Source: Sipunculus nudus
Lineage: Eukaryota; Annelida; Sipuncula; Golfingiida; Sipunculidae
Assembly: GCA_026874595.1 (NCBI GenBank)
Contig: CM049321.1
Location: 2,724,479 to 2,788,478 of the forward strand
Reading direction: 5' to 3'
DNA length: 64,000 nt
The notes beneath the pieces are model-generated. The model was not told where the DNA came from, ran no database searches, and saw only the letters and a list, made by a program, of their open reading frames with translations. Made by a program: the position numbers and the translations under genes. Below are positions 12,010 through 23,100 of this stretch, piece by piece (position 1 is the first letter of the stretch; every line of letters begins with the position of its first letter).

Positions 12010-13745
12010 AATATTTTGCGACACTCACCCCAGTATATATCTAACATCTACGACAATTCGACAATGTGCGACAGTTGGCTACAATACTGTTGCTCGACAG
12101 TCTGCGTTACGATCCCCAATATATATATTGCAATTGCGACAATGCAAAAATGTGCGACAGGTAGCTACAGTCTTAGGCCGACAACCGACAATTAATACTA
12201 TTGCTGTGACAGCCTGCTACATTCACCCAGTATATATCTTTCGACTGCAACAATGTGCGACAGTTAGCTGCAGTCTAATTCTGTTGCTGCGACAGTCTGC
12301 GACACTCATCCAAGTACATATATAACCTCACCTGCAATGCGACAATGCGAGATGGTTAGCTACAGTCTCAAGCTGACATGGATCCATTTATACTGTCACT
12401 GCGACAGTTTGTGACACTCACCCAAGTATATATTTTTACAACTGCGACAATGTGCGACAGTAAGCTGCAATCTCAAGCTGACATGCGACAATTATTACAG
12501 TCGCTGCGAAACTTACCTAAGTATATATCTCACCTCTGTGACGATGCGACAATGTGCGACAGTTATCTGCAGTCTTAACTGACACGCGACAATTACTATA
12601 TTCCTTCGAGAGTCTGCGACACTAACTCTAGTTTAATATTTTACAACTGTGACAATGTTCGTCAGTGAGCTAAAATCTCAAGCCAAAATGCAACAATTCA
12701 TACTGTTGCAGCGACAGTCCGCGACACTATCCCAAGTATATATCTTACAATTGCGACAATGTGCGACTGTTAGCTGCATTCTCAAGCTGACATGCGACAA
12801 TTAATACTGCCGCTGTGACACTCATCTCAGTATATATCTTACAACTTTGATAATGCTGCGACAGTTTGCACACACCGTAGTATATATCTAACTTCTTACG
12901 ACAATTTGTGAAAATTGATAAGCTACAATACAGTCGCAGTGACAATGAGCGACAGTCTGCGACACACTCCCTTGTATATATTTTTGAAATTGTGACAATA
13001 TGCGACTGTTAGCTGCATTCTCAAGCTGACATTCGACAATTAATACTGCCGCTGTGCACTCACCCAAGTACATATCTTACAACTGTGATAAGGCAACAAT
13101 GTTCAACAGTTAGCTACAGTCTCAAGCTGACACGCAACAATTAATTGTGTCCCTCAAAAATCTGCGACACTCACCCCAGTATCTATATTTCAATTGCAAC
13201 AATATGCAACAATCAATACGGTCGCAGTGACAATGAGCGTTAGTCTGCCACCCACTCCCTATCATGTATCTTTCAACTGCGTCAATGCGACAATGTTATA
13301 TGGTTAGCTACAGTCTCAAGCCGACACGCAACAATTAATACTGTCGCTGCGACAGTCTGAGACACTTACCCCAGTACATATATTACCTCTGCGACAATGC
13401 GACAAAGTGCGATGGTAAGCCACATCCTCAAGCTGCAAACCCTACACGCAACAATAAATACTGACACTCACCCAAGTATATATCTTGGCGCGACAAGGCA
13501 ACAATGTTCAACAGTTAGCTACAGTCTCAAGCCAACACACGATAATTAATACTATTGCTGCGGCGAGCTGAGACACTAACCCCAGCTAGTATATATCTTA
13601 CAACTGCGACAATGTCCGACGGTTAGCTGTAATCTCAAGCTGACATGCGACAATATATACTGTTGCTGCGACACTCATCCCAGTATATAACTTACCTCTG
13701 TGACAATACGACAATGTGCGACGGTATGCTACAGTCTCAGAATGA
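12010..13745 (+). repeat. Left arm: ~102-bp tandem repeat, forward orientation
   Basis: About 17 diverged units. Each carries GCGACAATGTGCGACAGTTA, then GCTGCAGTCTCAAGCTGACA, then GCGACAATTAATACTGTCGC, then a block ending in CACTCACCCCAGTATATATC. Landmark spacing (for example near 12446, 12546, 12650 and 12753) gives a period of about 100-104 bp. Long frames crossing it are by-products of the repeat. There are no unique spacers, so it is not a CRISPR array. Confidence 0.85.
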
Positions 13746-13763
13746 CATGCGACAATTAATACT

Positions 13764-15455
13764 CAGGCTTGAGATTGTAGCAAACCGTCGCACATTGTCG
13801 CAGATATATACTGGGGTGAGTGTCCCTGACTGTCGTAGCAATAGTATTAATTGTAGCTTACCGTCGCACATTGTCGAATTATCGCAGCAGAAGAATATAT
13901 CCTTGGGCGTGTCGCTGCCTGAAAGGGTAGAGGGTTTTGCAATTTGAAGATGAACATATCCTTCGAACATTGTAGCATTGTTGCATTAGTAACTTTCGCA
14001 TTGGGGTGAGTGTTGCAGACAGCTTAAAATTGGATCTAGCCGTCGCTCATTGTTGCAGTTGTAAGATATATACTGGGGTCAGTGTCGCAGACTATCGTAG
14101 CAATAGTACAAATTGTCGTGTGTCGGCTTAAGACTGTAGCTGTCGCGCATTGTCGCAGTTTAAGATATATACTCGTGTGAGTTTTCGCACACTCTTGAGG
14201 GACAGTATTAATTGTCAATGCGACAATGTGCGACGGTTAGCTACAATTACAAGCTGCCACTGTCGCTGCAACAAAGTGGGACGACGGTGGGCAAGACAGA
14301 CCATGGCACACTGTTGCAGGGACATTGCCAGGTAGAGAATGTAGCTCAACGTCGCAAACTGTCGCACATTGTCACAGTAATACTGCCAGGAAGGTAATGT
14401 AGATATAACCATCGCACAATGTCACAGAGGTCTTATATATACTGACGGGAGTGTCGCCAAAGGTCGCAAATGGAATGTTTGCAGTGAAACTGCCAGGAAG
14501 GGAACCTATGTATAACCGTCGCACATTGTAAAAGACAGGTAAAACATATACCGGGGCGAGTGTCGCAAATTGACCAAGCAACATTGCCAGCTAACATTCG
14601 CACAGTGTCGCTGTGACACTGCCAGGTAGGGAATATACGTAAAACTGTCGCCCATTGTCGCAGAAGTAAACCATATACCGGTTTGAGTGTCGCAAACTGT
14701 CTCAAATTGCCACAGCAACATTGCCAGGTAGAAAATTTAGCTAACCGTTGGATATTGTCTATGAGGTATAACATAGACTAGGGCGAGTATCGCAAACTAT
14801 CGCACATTGTCGCAGCAACAATGCCAGGTGGAGAATTTAGCTAACCGTCGCAGATTGTCGCAGTGGTATAATATATACTAGGGCAAGTGTCGCAGACTGT
14901 GGCACATGGTCACAGAGGTGTGTAATGTAGGCTAATATAGGCTACTGGAGTTGTGAGAATTTAGCCTACCGTCATACTTTGTCGCAGTGACTCTGCCAGG
15001 AAGGGAATATAGGTATAACCGTAGTACATTGTCGCAGAGGTATAATATATACTGGGATGAGTGTCTCAAACTGTCACACATTGTGACAGCATGATAGCGA
15101 GGTAGAGAATTCAGCCAACCATCACACATTGTCGCATAGGTATAATATATACTAAGGGGGAGGTCGTAAACTCTCGCACATTCGCAGCAACATAACCAAG
15201 TAGAGAATTTAGCTAACCGTCGCACATTGTCGCAGTGACTCTGCCAGGAAGGGAATTGACGTAAAACTGTTGCACATTATCACAGAGGTATAATATATAC
15301 TGGCGGAGTGTCTCATACTGTCGCATATTAAATTTGTTGTCTGAGCAATATTGCCAGGTAGAGAATTCAACCAACTGTTGCACTTTATCGCAGAGGTATA
15401 ATCTGTACTAGGGTAGAGTTGTAAACTGCCGCACATTGTTGCAACAACATTATCA
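13764..15455 (-). repeat. Right arm: same ~102-bp repeat, inverted orientation
   Basis: From about 13764 the units appear as the reverse complement of the left arm: TAACCGTCGCACATTGTCGC and ATATATACTGGGGTGAGTGT replace their complements. Spacing is again about 100-108 bp. Later units carry TTGCCAGGTAGAGAATTTAG, not seen in the left arm, so the arms have diverged or were recruited separately. Confidence 0.85.
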
Positions 15456-15510
15456 GGTAGGACATTACCAAGTCGGGGGATAAATATAAATATATATATA
15501 AATATGTGTA

Positions 15511-15645
15511 TATATATCAGGTGTAAGGAATCAAACGATTGTAAGCATTGTGTTGACTAATAAGTTTCATACCATTGTCAACGGTACGAACCTTACTAGT
15601 CAACACGATGCTTACAATCGTTTGATTCCTTACACATGATATATA
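15511..15645. repeat. Near-perfect hairpin, 63-bp arms, 9-nt loop
   Basis: Arm 15511-15573 matches the reverse complement of 15583-15645 at about 58 of 63 positions, around the loop 15574-15582. The arms include GTAAGGAATCAAACGATTG. Both outer ends run into TA-rich sequence. It could be a small foldback transposon inserted in (TA)n, or a hairpin RNA precursor if transcribed. Confidence 0.85.
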
Positions 15646-15713
15646 TATATTGATACGCTCTGGTTATAACATAGAGCACTTTGCCATCAGTGTATTGCAA
15701 ACAGCCTAGAAAG

Positions 15714-15716
<3 letters not shown>

Positions 15717-15745
<29 letters not shown>

Positions 15746-15746
15746 A

Positions 15747-15781
<35 letters not shown>

Positions 15782-15782
15782 T
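15717..15782. repeat. (TA)n microsatellite
   Basis: About 66 bp of nearly pure TA, directly followed by a CCCCCTCCCCC tract. Confidence 0.9.
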
Positions 15783-18265
15783 CCCCCTCCCCCTAGAACT
15801 TACTTGTTTAAAATAACTTTTTTTAGCAGTCAGGTATAAGGATACCAACAGTCCTTTGACTGATGATTAACAGTTCTTTTAAAAAATCTAACTCGAACAA
15901 ATAAAAATGGACGTCATTATGTCAGCTTCAGTGGCAAGTATAGGCATTTCCTTTAATTATATTTTATTCGTCACAATTACTTTCTCATAGATCCTTCATT
16001 ACAGGTCCATTTTGTGCTGTAATGTAAAGTTCATATTTTTCTTAGTATGCTGCGAATGTTTTGTTTCATTAGGAAAACATGAAAACATTAAAAGGATAGA
16101 TAAGGTAACCGTAGGTCGGTTTCGCTCAGTGCCGGAGGGAGAGACAATGTTGTGCATAAGTTCTATATATATCTCCTATAACTTCTTCCATGGACACATT
16201 TAAGCACATTCACCAGCCAATCAAATGGCAAGCTAAATTAATCTAAGGACCAGCTACACTTTATCTCCTGATTTCGACAGCAAATATTGCAGAAGGTTCT
16301 TGTAGATGCTATTTGAAAAAAAAAAAAACAGTATTCGCCTTCTTTTCGCAAATTTGGTGGACAGCTATTTAAAATGAGTTATGGTCGTCTTTTAACTTCA
16401 AATTGTAACAAAGTGATAACATAAAAAATGCGAAAAAGTACACTTTAAGGAAACTGTTTTGTTCAGTCACTGGGTGCACACAACATCTGATGACATTTGA
16501 CTTAGTATTCCCCATTCCGTCATCGTGGTACCAATGTTAACAGCATTTTGGACTTCAAATGTGTTCTTTCGTTTGAAATGTAAAAACATCGGTCAAAAGT
16601 TTGGTTTTCTATATTTTGGCTAAGGCTAAACATCATAACCTTTTGGACCCGGCTGACCTCTTTATTGTCCTGATTTGCATATGTTATTAATAATCTGAAC
16701 CGGCATGCAACAATATGATGGGTTCTCTATTGTTCTAGGTTAAATATTGATGAATTTATGGTCGTTTTAATATTTACACTACCCCTTATATCGAATTTCC
16801 AAAAAAGATCCTTTATAACGCACCCATGTCTTTTGTTCAGGTTATTTTTATTTTGAGCAATCCTTGAACATGTGTTAGCCAAAACATTTAATGTGTGTGA
16901 TATAAACCCGCATCAGACCATAAATTGACCATTTGACCTAATTCATATGAGCAGAGGATGATGAGTCGTCAGTTTCCAGATTTTGGGCATTGGGAAAATC
17001 TTATGACCTGTTGACCTCTATTGTTTTCAAAAGTGACCTTATTTGCATATGTTATATATCATCTAAAGGGGCTTGGGTTGATGGGTGCTTTGTTATTCTT
17101 GGTTAAAAAAGTTTTATAGTTACAATCATTTAAATTTCCCATCCCCTAGGAAAGGAGACGAACTCGTGTTATTAGCGTGAAAAAAAAACAGTCCGTGAGT
17201 CCCTGTTTATTCATTGTTAACATCCTTAAAATCAATCTATAGGTACATAGCAATAAGAAAAAATAGGTTTAGCTAATTGTTGGGGGGGGGGGTCAAGCTG
17301 GGTCCCTCAAGCCCATGGACTATATCAATATAACATAAGCGTGCTGGGCGCACGAATTTGTGAATATGATCTATCCTTGAACCTCATAGACAGATCTCAC
17401 GTGTGGAGAATGACTAACGACGTGGGAGCAAGCGGAACGCCCATTGTAATAGTGTTGTATGAACTTATTCCGGGAATGATACAATCTCAGTTCTAAAACA
17501 AGCTTACAAACAAATGATCTCAGTATTAACGTAATAAAGGTCTGGTTCATGAAATCAGCAATTAGCGACCTCTTCTGTCTGCATCCATCACTAAAACCTG
17601 AGGGATTGACAATACCTCAAGCGTGCGCACTCCTGCTGGTGTGGCAGGAAGGGAAGCCCTAAATATATTGATATTAGCTGAAACAACTAATATTCATTTT
17701 CACCTAAGCCTTTCACACTTCAAACGTACAGACATATTAGGAAAGAAAATGAAGATATCTATACATTTGACTTGTGTTTTATTATGAAACAATCCAAAAT
17801 TGGTGCAAGTAGATAAGATTAACTTCTATCTTATCTTATGCAATGATTAAACAATATTAAATACCTTAGTGTATTAAACACCAATTAGAAGGTGAATGTC
17901 TATGTATACCTGTCGAATAAACCATGGTATTTGTTGTCGAACCTATCCGAAAACATATTTGCTTGCGTTGAGTGTTTATTTTTAATGGACTTGTGAGCAC
18001 ATCTGCTATAGACACGTGGCTCTAATGCACAAAGTGAGCTGACTGGTAATACATAGATATACAGATGGTGCTTGGTGCATGCTGGCCCGACGTGGTCACG
18101 TGACACAATTTCTTCTTCAGCAGCTATAGATTAAAGAGCAGAAGAATGTAAATAAAGTAAAAATTAAAGAATTATGAATTAATGGTTTTCTCTAATTGTT
18201 GTCATGTAATTTTACTAATGATAAAGTGCTTAGATAAAAGCTGTATTTTTGTTGAGCTAGTAATG

Positions 18266-18309
<44 letters not shown>

Positions 18310-19771
18310 AATGTATCATATACAGTTAGTTTTACTTCATGTACTACAGAACTATTTCGTGAGTATAGCTAACTAGCCGACTCACTAGGAGTTAGTACCT
18401 TATAGGTGAGCCGCCATACATTATTAATGCTGCCCTGCATGGTCGAGCACTTTCACTATATATATATATAAGATAAAGCCATTCTGACGTAAACTTGAAC
18501 CAAAAGGCTGCCACTGCGATCATTTGCAATGCAAGAGTTTTAATTTTTTTAATGTTTTTACTAAAACAGTTATTTTAGTTATCATAAACCATGCAACTCT
18601 TTGGAGAGTACTTATATTAGCGCTTATAAGCGCTACTTGTACAATCCAAAAGAAATAAATATGTTTAAACCAACTCCTACATCTTTTACAAACAAAAGAA
18701 ACGATCTAAAAAAATGTATACATAGGCTGGTTGCAAAAAAAGGTATATTTGACCTAACTGAACTGCCTAAATTGATATTGCATAAATCCTGTTTATTATA
18801 TACAACAACATTTGGAAGTATTTCATATACGTTAAGAACACCTTCAAATACTCGTCAAGGCAATATCCGCCTGGGTATTTGCTATTGTGCGTCTTATACC
18901 GCTTTCACAGGGCAAATGCAAGCCGGTTTCAATACGTTTTGAAAGCGAACTGAGCGTTCACACGGCAGTCCAAAGCGTTTTCAAACAGTGTTGTCCAAAA
19001 CGTTTATGACCAAGCTCATGAGGTGGTTTCTAGCGTTGAATGCAAATCTTTTTATCCGCTCTGCTAATTTAAAAATGTCATGTGAACGCTCAATAATGGA
19101 TATCGCTAATACCGATACTCCCGTGTGTTGTAAAATTGCAGGCAAACAACTAGTGCCGCCTAGCGTCCAGCTTTACCAGCCTATTCATTAAGCTCATTAG
19201 TGTAGGCACTAGACATAGTGTTTTTAATTGGCATTCATCCTTATTCCTATTATCTTCATATGCCGTGTTAAAACTTATCACAGAAACATGAACAGAAAAA
19301 TAGCCGTTTTAGGCAACTTTACATTTGAATGTTATCTTTAATCAACTGCCTTGTAGGATAATATAATTGAAACGTACACAAGGCTTTCAGTCATAGATAA
19401 ACACCAGATCTTCCAAGTTTCCTTGAATTTGTCATATATATTAGTACCAAACAAGTGAACCTCGTATATATTCAATAATCGTCTTAATTAGATAGCGCCC
19501 ATAGCATATATAAGCCAACACAGTTGGAATTGCCAATTTCGTCCGTGCTCATGAGTGTGCGGCTGAATCATGCTTGCCTGCGAAAAATCTTCCTGCTGCG
19601 CCAGCCAGTCGTTTCTCCTCTATCTACACTAGAAGCTACATTAGCGACAACCTGTATTTGCATTCAAAACGGTTTAGACCTTATTTTCAAGCAGTAAATA
19701 GGTAAGGCCAGCAAGAATGCTTGTGTCAGCATTTTGTTACATTGTTCAACACTAAAATGTAGACCTCATGC
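15783..19771. other. Stretch with no recognised gene
   Basis: No exon could be supported on either strand. It contains poly-G near 17281-17292 and (TA)n at 18268-18304. A moderately GC-richer patch at about 18860-19190 has short open frames without a recognised domain. The missing 3' exons of the minus-strand VWD/C8 gene could lie here; I looked for a third C8 exon and did not find one. Confidence 0.45.
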
Positions 19772-19975
19772 CAGAAGCGGATCCGGGGGGGGGGGGGGGG
19801 TGGATCAAGGGATACGGACCTTTTTCACCAGAAACAACGTTTTTTATGGGCTTCAGACAAATTTTGCGGCCTGGACCCCCCTTTTCCAGACCTGGGGACC
19901 TATTTTTTAGGGTTTCATTAGTCCTCCTGGGTTGGACCCCCCCCCCCCTTTTCCCAAATCCTGGATCCGCCCCTG
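19772..19975. mobile_element. MITE-like element with GCGGATCC terminal repeats
   Basis: About 204 bp. The left end CAGAAGCGGATCCGGG matches the reverse complement of the right end, CAGGGGCGGATCCAGG. CATGC directly flanks both sides (19767-19771 and 19976-19980), perhaps the remnant of a target-site duplication. The ends resemble the CAGNGGCGGATCC termini that I associate with hAT-type non-autonomous elements. Short frames on both strands are not genes. Poly-G and poly-C tracts lie inside. Confidence 0.7.
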
Positions 19976-20092
19976 CATGCATTGGTGCTAGATGCTGAAT
20001 CAAACTGATTTGGTCTAACCGCTTTCCGTTTTAATACCACTTACATTTACAGAAAATAAATATATATCAGTCAGGAATGAAACTATACTTAC

Positions 20093-20185
20093 TTTGAAGA
20101 CTTCCAATCATCAACGAATACTTCCATTGCATTTGACTGGTCACCCACGTCTGTTCCGTCCCTCAGTATGTAATCATCGGTAGCC
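20093..20185 (-). CDS. VWD/C8 gene exon 13: end of VWD3
   Basis: 93 nt, the same length and phase as exons 5 and 9. It encodes [16 protein letters not shown] and VFVDDWKSS. Acceptor TTTAAG and donor GTAAGT flank it. It ends two bases into a codon, so at least one more exon must follow at lower coordinates. Confidence 0.85.
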
Positions 20186-23100
20186 CTTAAATATACCAAA
20201 ATAAATTTATTTTATTTCAATAATTTTATGTAAATCCATTTATTTAATACATTAAATATATCTTTTTTAGCATTTTACTTGTGATAAAGTATGTTCCCTC
20301 TCAGTTATAACATAATATTTAGTACAATTTAAGGGGAGAGACAAAATTTGACAGTAGATCAGCCCAAACAAGAAACATACGTAATGTATAGAATACAATC
20401 AATTTCATTAATAATATTGTTCAAAATTTAACCTCCTTTAATAATAAATATTTACTCTAAATGTTTTTCATTGGAACATGGAAATAAAGCAGTCAATAAT
20501 GAAATAGTTGCATCTGTGTTATTGCAAATCAGTTTATTTCCAATTTTGTTTTATTATTCATGTTAAGCATACATTAACCAGACCTATATAACTGAATTAT
20601 ATGTATGTCTATATATATGTCATATCCTGCAGAGAATCGGCCTAGACTTACAATATTCTTGAAAAAAATGATCTTTTCTATAACCCTAAACAACTCCGTT
20701 TCATAAATGAAAATTCAGAATGGGTTTAACGTTCCATTGAATAATTTATTGAGATCTCATGAAAATAAGTATATCTTCTATCATCCTATAATTGATACTA
20801 GAAGACTGTTTGTGTCAATACATCAAGCAAACCTTGGGTGAGAGGGTTGCCCCTTTCCCAGTCTCGTATGGGAAGGGCCCTGGCATTGTAATTTTTTTTA
20901 ATGTACTCTATTTTATGAGCAGTATAAAAATAAAGAAAACTTGTATTTGTGATTATTATAATTATTAAAATACCAGCATTTACGATACTGTTAATTAATC
21001 TGTGTTTTTACACTAATCATGGCATGACTTTTTCTAGCAGAAGTATTTTCATTTGAACTTAATCAGCTATGTGTTAAACTGGTTATTAATGATATTAATT
21101 AGTTAAAAAATGCATATGGATTAGATAAATTAAATTATTCAGAAGTTCACTGAAATAATCGCTTCCATACAATAAGCCTTCGAGTCCACGTCATGTTTGG
21201 TTGAAACTTTTGTAAAAATATTCCGGTATATAACATGTTAGGGAATATATTACATTGTTGTATAAATCATGGTGTTGTCAAACAGAAACAAGGGAGCTGT
21301 ATGCCACTTGGATGCATACATACACATACCATACAGAGAAATGGGAACTAATTTGAATTTTGAGACTGAGACTAGACTTGTTTGTCTTAAAGCTGCAGCA
21401 TTTGCAGATAATTTCAAATATGTTTTCAATATGACTATTATGTATGTTTTGTGAATAAAAATATGGTAAAATATACAAAATGATCACAGATATAAAATAT
21501 AATGTGTTTATTTTTGGAAAAAAATAGCACTTTTTTAATTATACCAGAACGTGTTAAGTATATAACTCAATTATGCTATGTCCTTTATGTTATTAGGGGC
21601 TTGTTCTTGCATCTTGTTCTTGTATCATATAAAGATTATCTCTTACAGCTTTTAAATAGGAACTGGCAAACCTTAAGTTACCAAGGCTGTTTATATCCTG
21701 GTGTTTATAACAAATCCTAAAAGGACAATCTGCGACAAATCAAACGTTCGTAGACTTAACTATTGCGTTACTTTATATGCTCTTACCAACAATAACCGAT
21801 AACCTGTCAGCAAGGTCGGAACCAGCCACATTTTTTTGCTGTTTGTCATCAGTTTGAAATGCACAATGTTTAATCGACGTAAAACAGATACGGAACATTG
21901 AAAACCCCGAGAATAAATCTTTATATTCAAACATATAAATGCATTGGAATTCCAAAATATAATCAATAATCTTCTGCCCAAAAAATAGTACTTGGTATGA
22001 ACATTTCTCTGGTAATTTACTTTAGAAAATTGGTCCTGTCATAATCAAGCCACTTTGCATTATTTTAAATCAATCACTAACCACTTGAATGTTTTTATGA
22101 TCAAATAAAAAAGCAGACATAACCCCTGTTAGCAAAAAGGAAAGCATTCATTTACTTTAAATTATAGGCCATTACCACCTTGACTAAACATTTCAAACAT
22201 ATTTGAAAAAAGTAATATACATTCAATTTTAAGAATTTCTTCAAACAAACACATAACTATATAATAACCAATATGGTTATAAAAATTGCATATGTTTTGC
22301 ATTTTCTCTTCCATAAGTAATTTTAACTACCCTTTTTTATAGGTTTGAAGTCTTTTATTGGATTAGTATCAAAGTTGATGTATATTACTTGATCATGTGC
22401 ATGTTTTATCTAACCTAAGTAATATCTAAATGTTTGTCTTTTAATTGATTGATTTTTCTCATAGTCATTTTTTTGCAATTGCTTGCTTGTAATAGAGTGT
22501 TAGTGCATAACAGTGTAGATTATATGCTTTACAAAATAAAATATTATTATTGTTATCATACTATTATTATAATTAAAAATAACATTCAACCGAACATGCA
22601 ATATTAGAATAAGCAGACAAAATATATACACAAACTGACCATGCTAACACACCCCTCTCTATAAACCTCGACTTCCAACCCTTCACTCATTAAAATAAAC
22701 AAAAAGACCAAAACATCATCAACAATAAATTTAACAATGTACATAATTGGTTAATTGCAAACAAACTATCTTTAAATGAAATAAAACTAAATGTTTGATG
22801 TTTCCCTCTAAAACTAAGAACATTCAAGGAGAAAGCCCTGAACTTAAAAAATAAATAATAAACCTATAGACAAGGTCTCAGATTTAAACTTTTAAGGTAT
22901 TACATTGAACGAACATATGAAATGGCAAGCACACATACAAAAAGTTATGACAAAATTTCAAAATATATTGGAATCCTAAATAAATTAAGACATTATCTAC
23001 CCATGCATATACTTTAAATTATATATGAAGTTTTTGGATGAAAGTTTTTGGTTTAGAATATAAATTGTGCATGTTTGCAGATGACTCAACATTTTCCCTT

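Noticed and set aside
11891-12325. 144-codon plus-strand open frame
   Set aside because: It overlaps the ~102-bp tandem repeat and its translation is repeats of the unit; no protein features.
12010-15455. Possible CRISPR-like array
   Set aside because: Units are contiguous and diverged, with no unique spacers, in a eukaryotic genome.
19500-19640. Candidate third C8 exon on the minus strand
   Set aside because: Translation shows stops and no C8 cysteine pattern.
19768-20003. Open frames of 76 and 83 codons on both strands
   Set aside because: They lie in the MITE-like element and are rich in Pro/Gly from poly-C and poly-G tracts.
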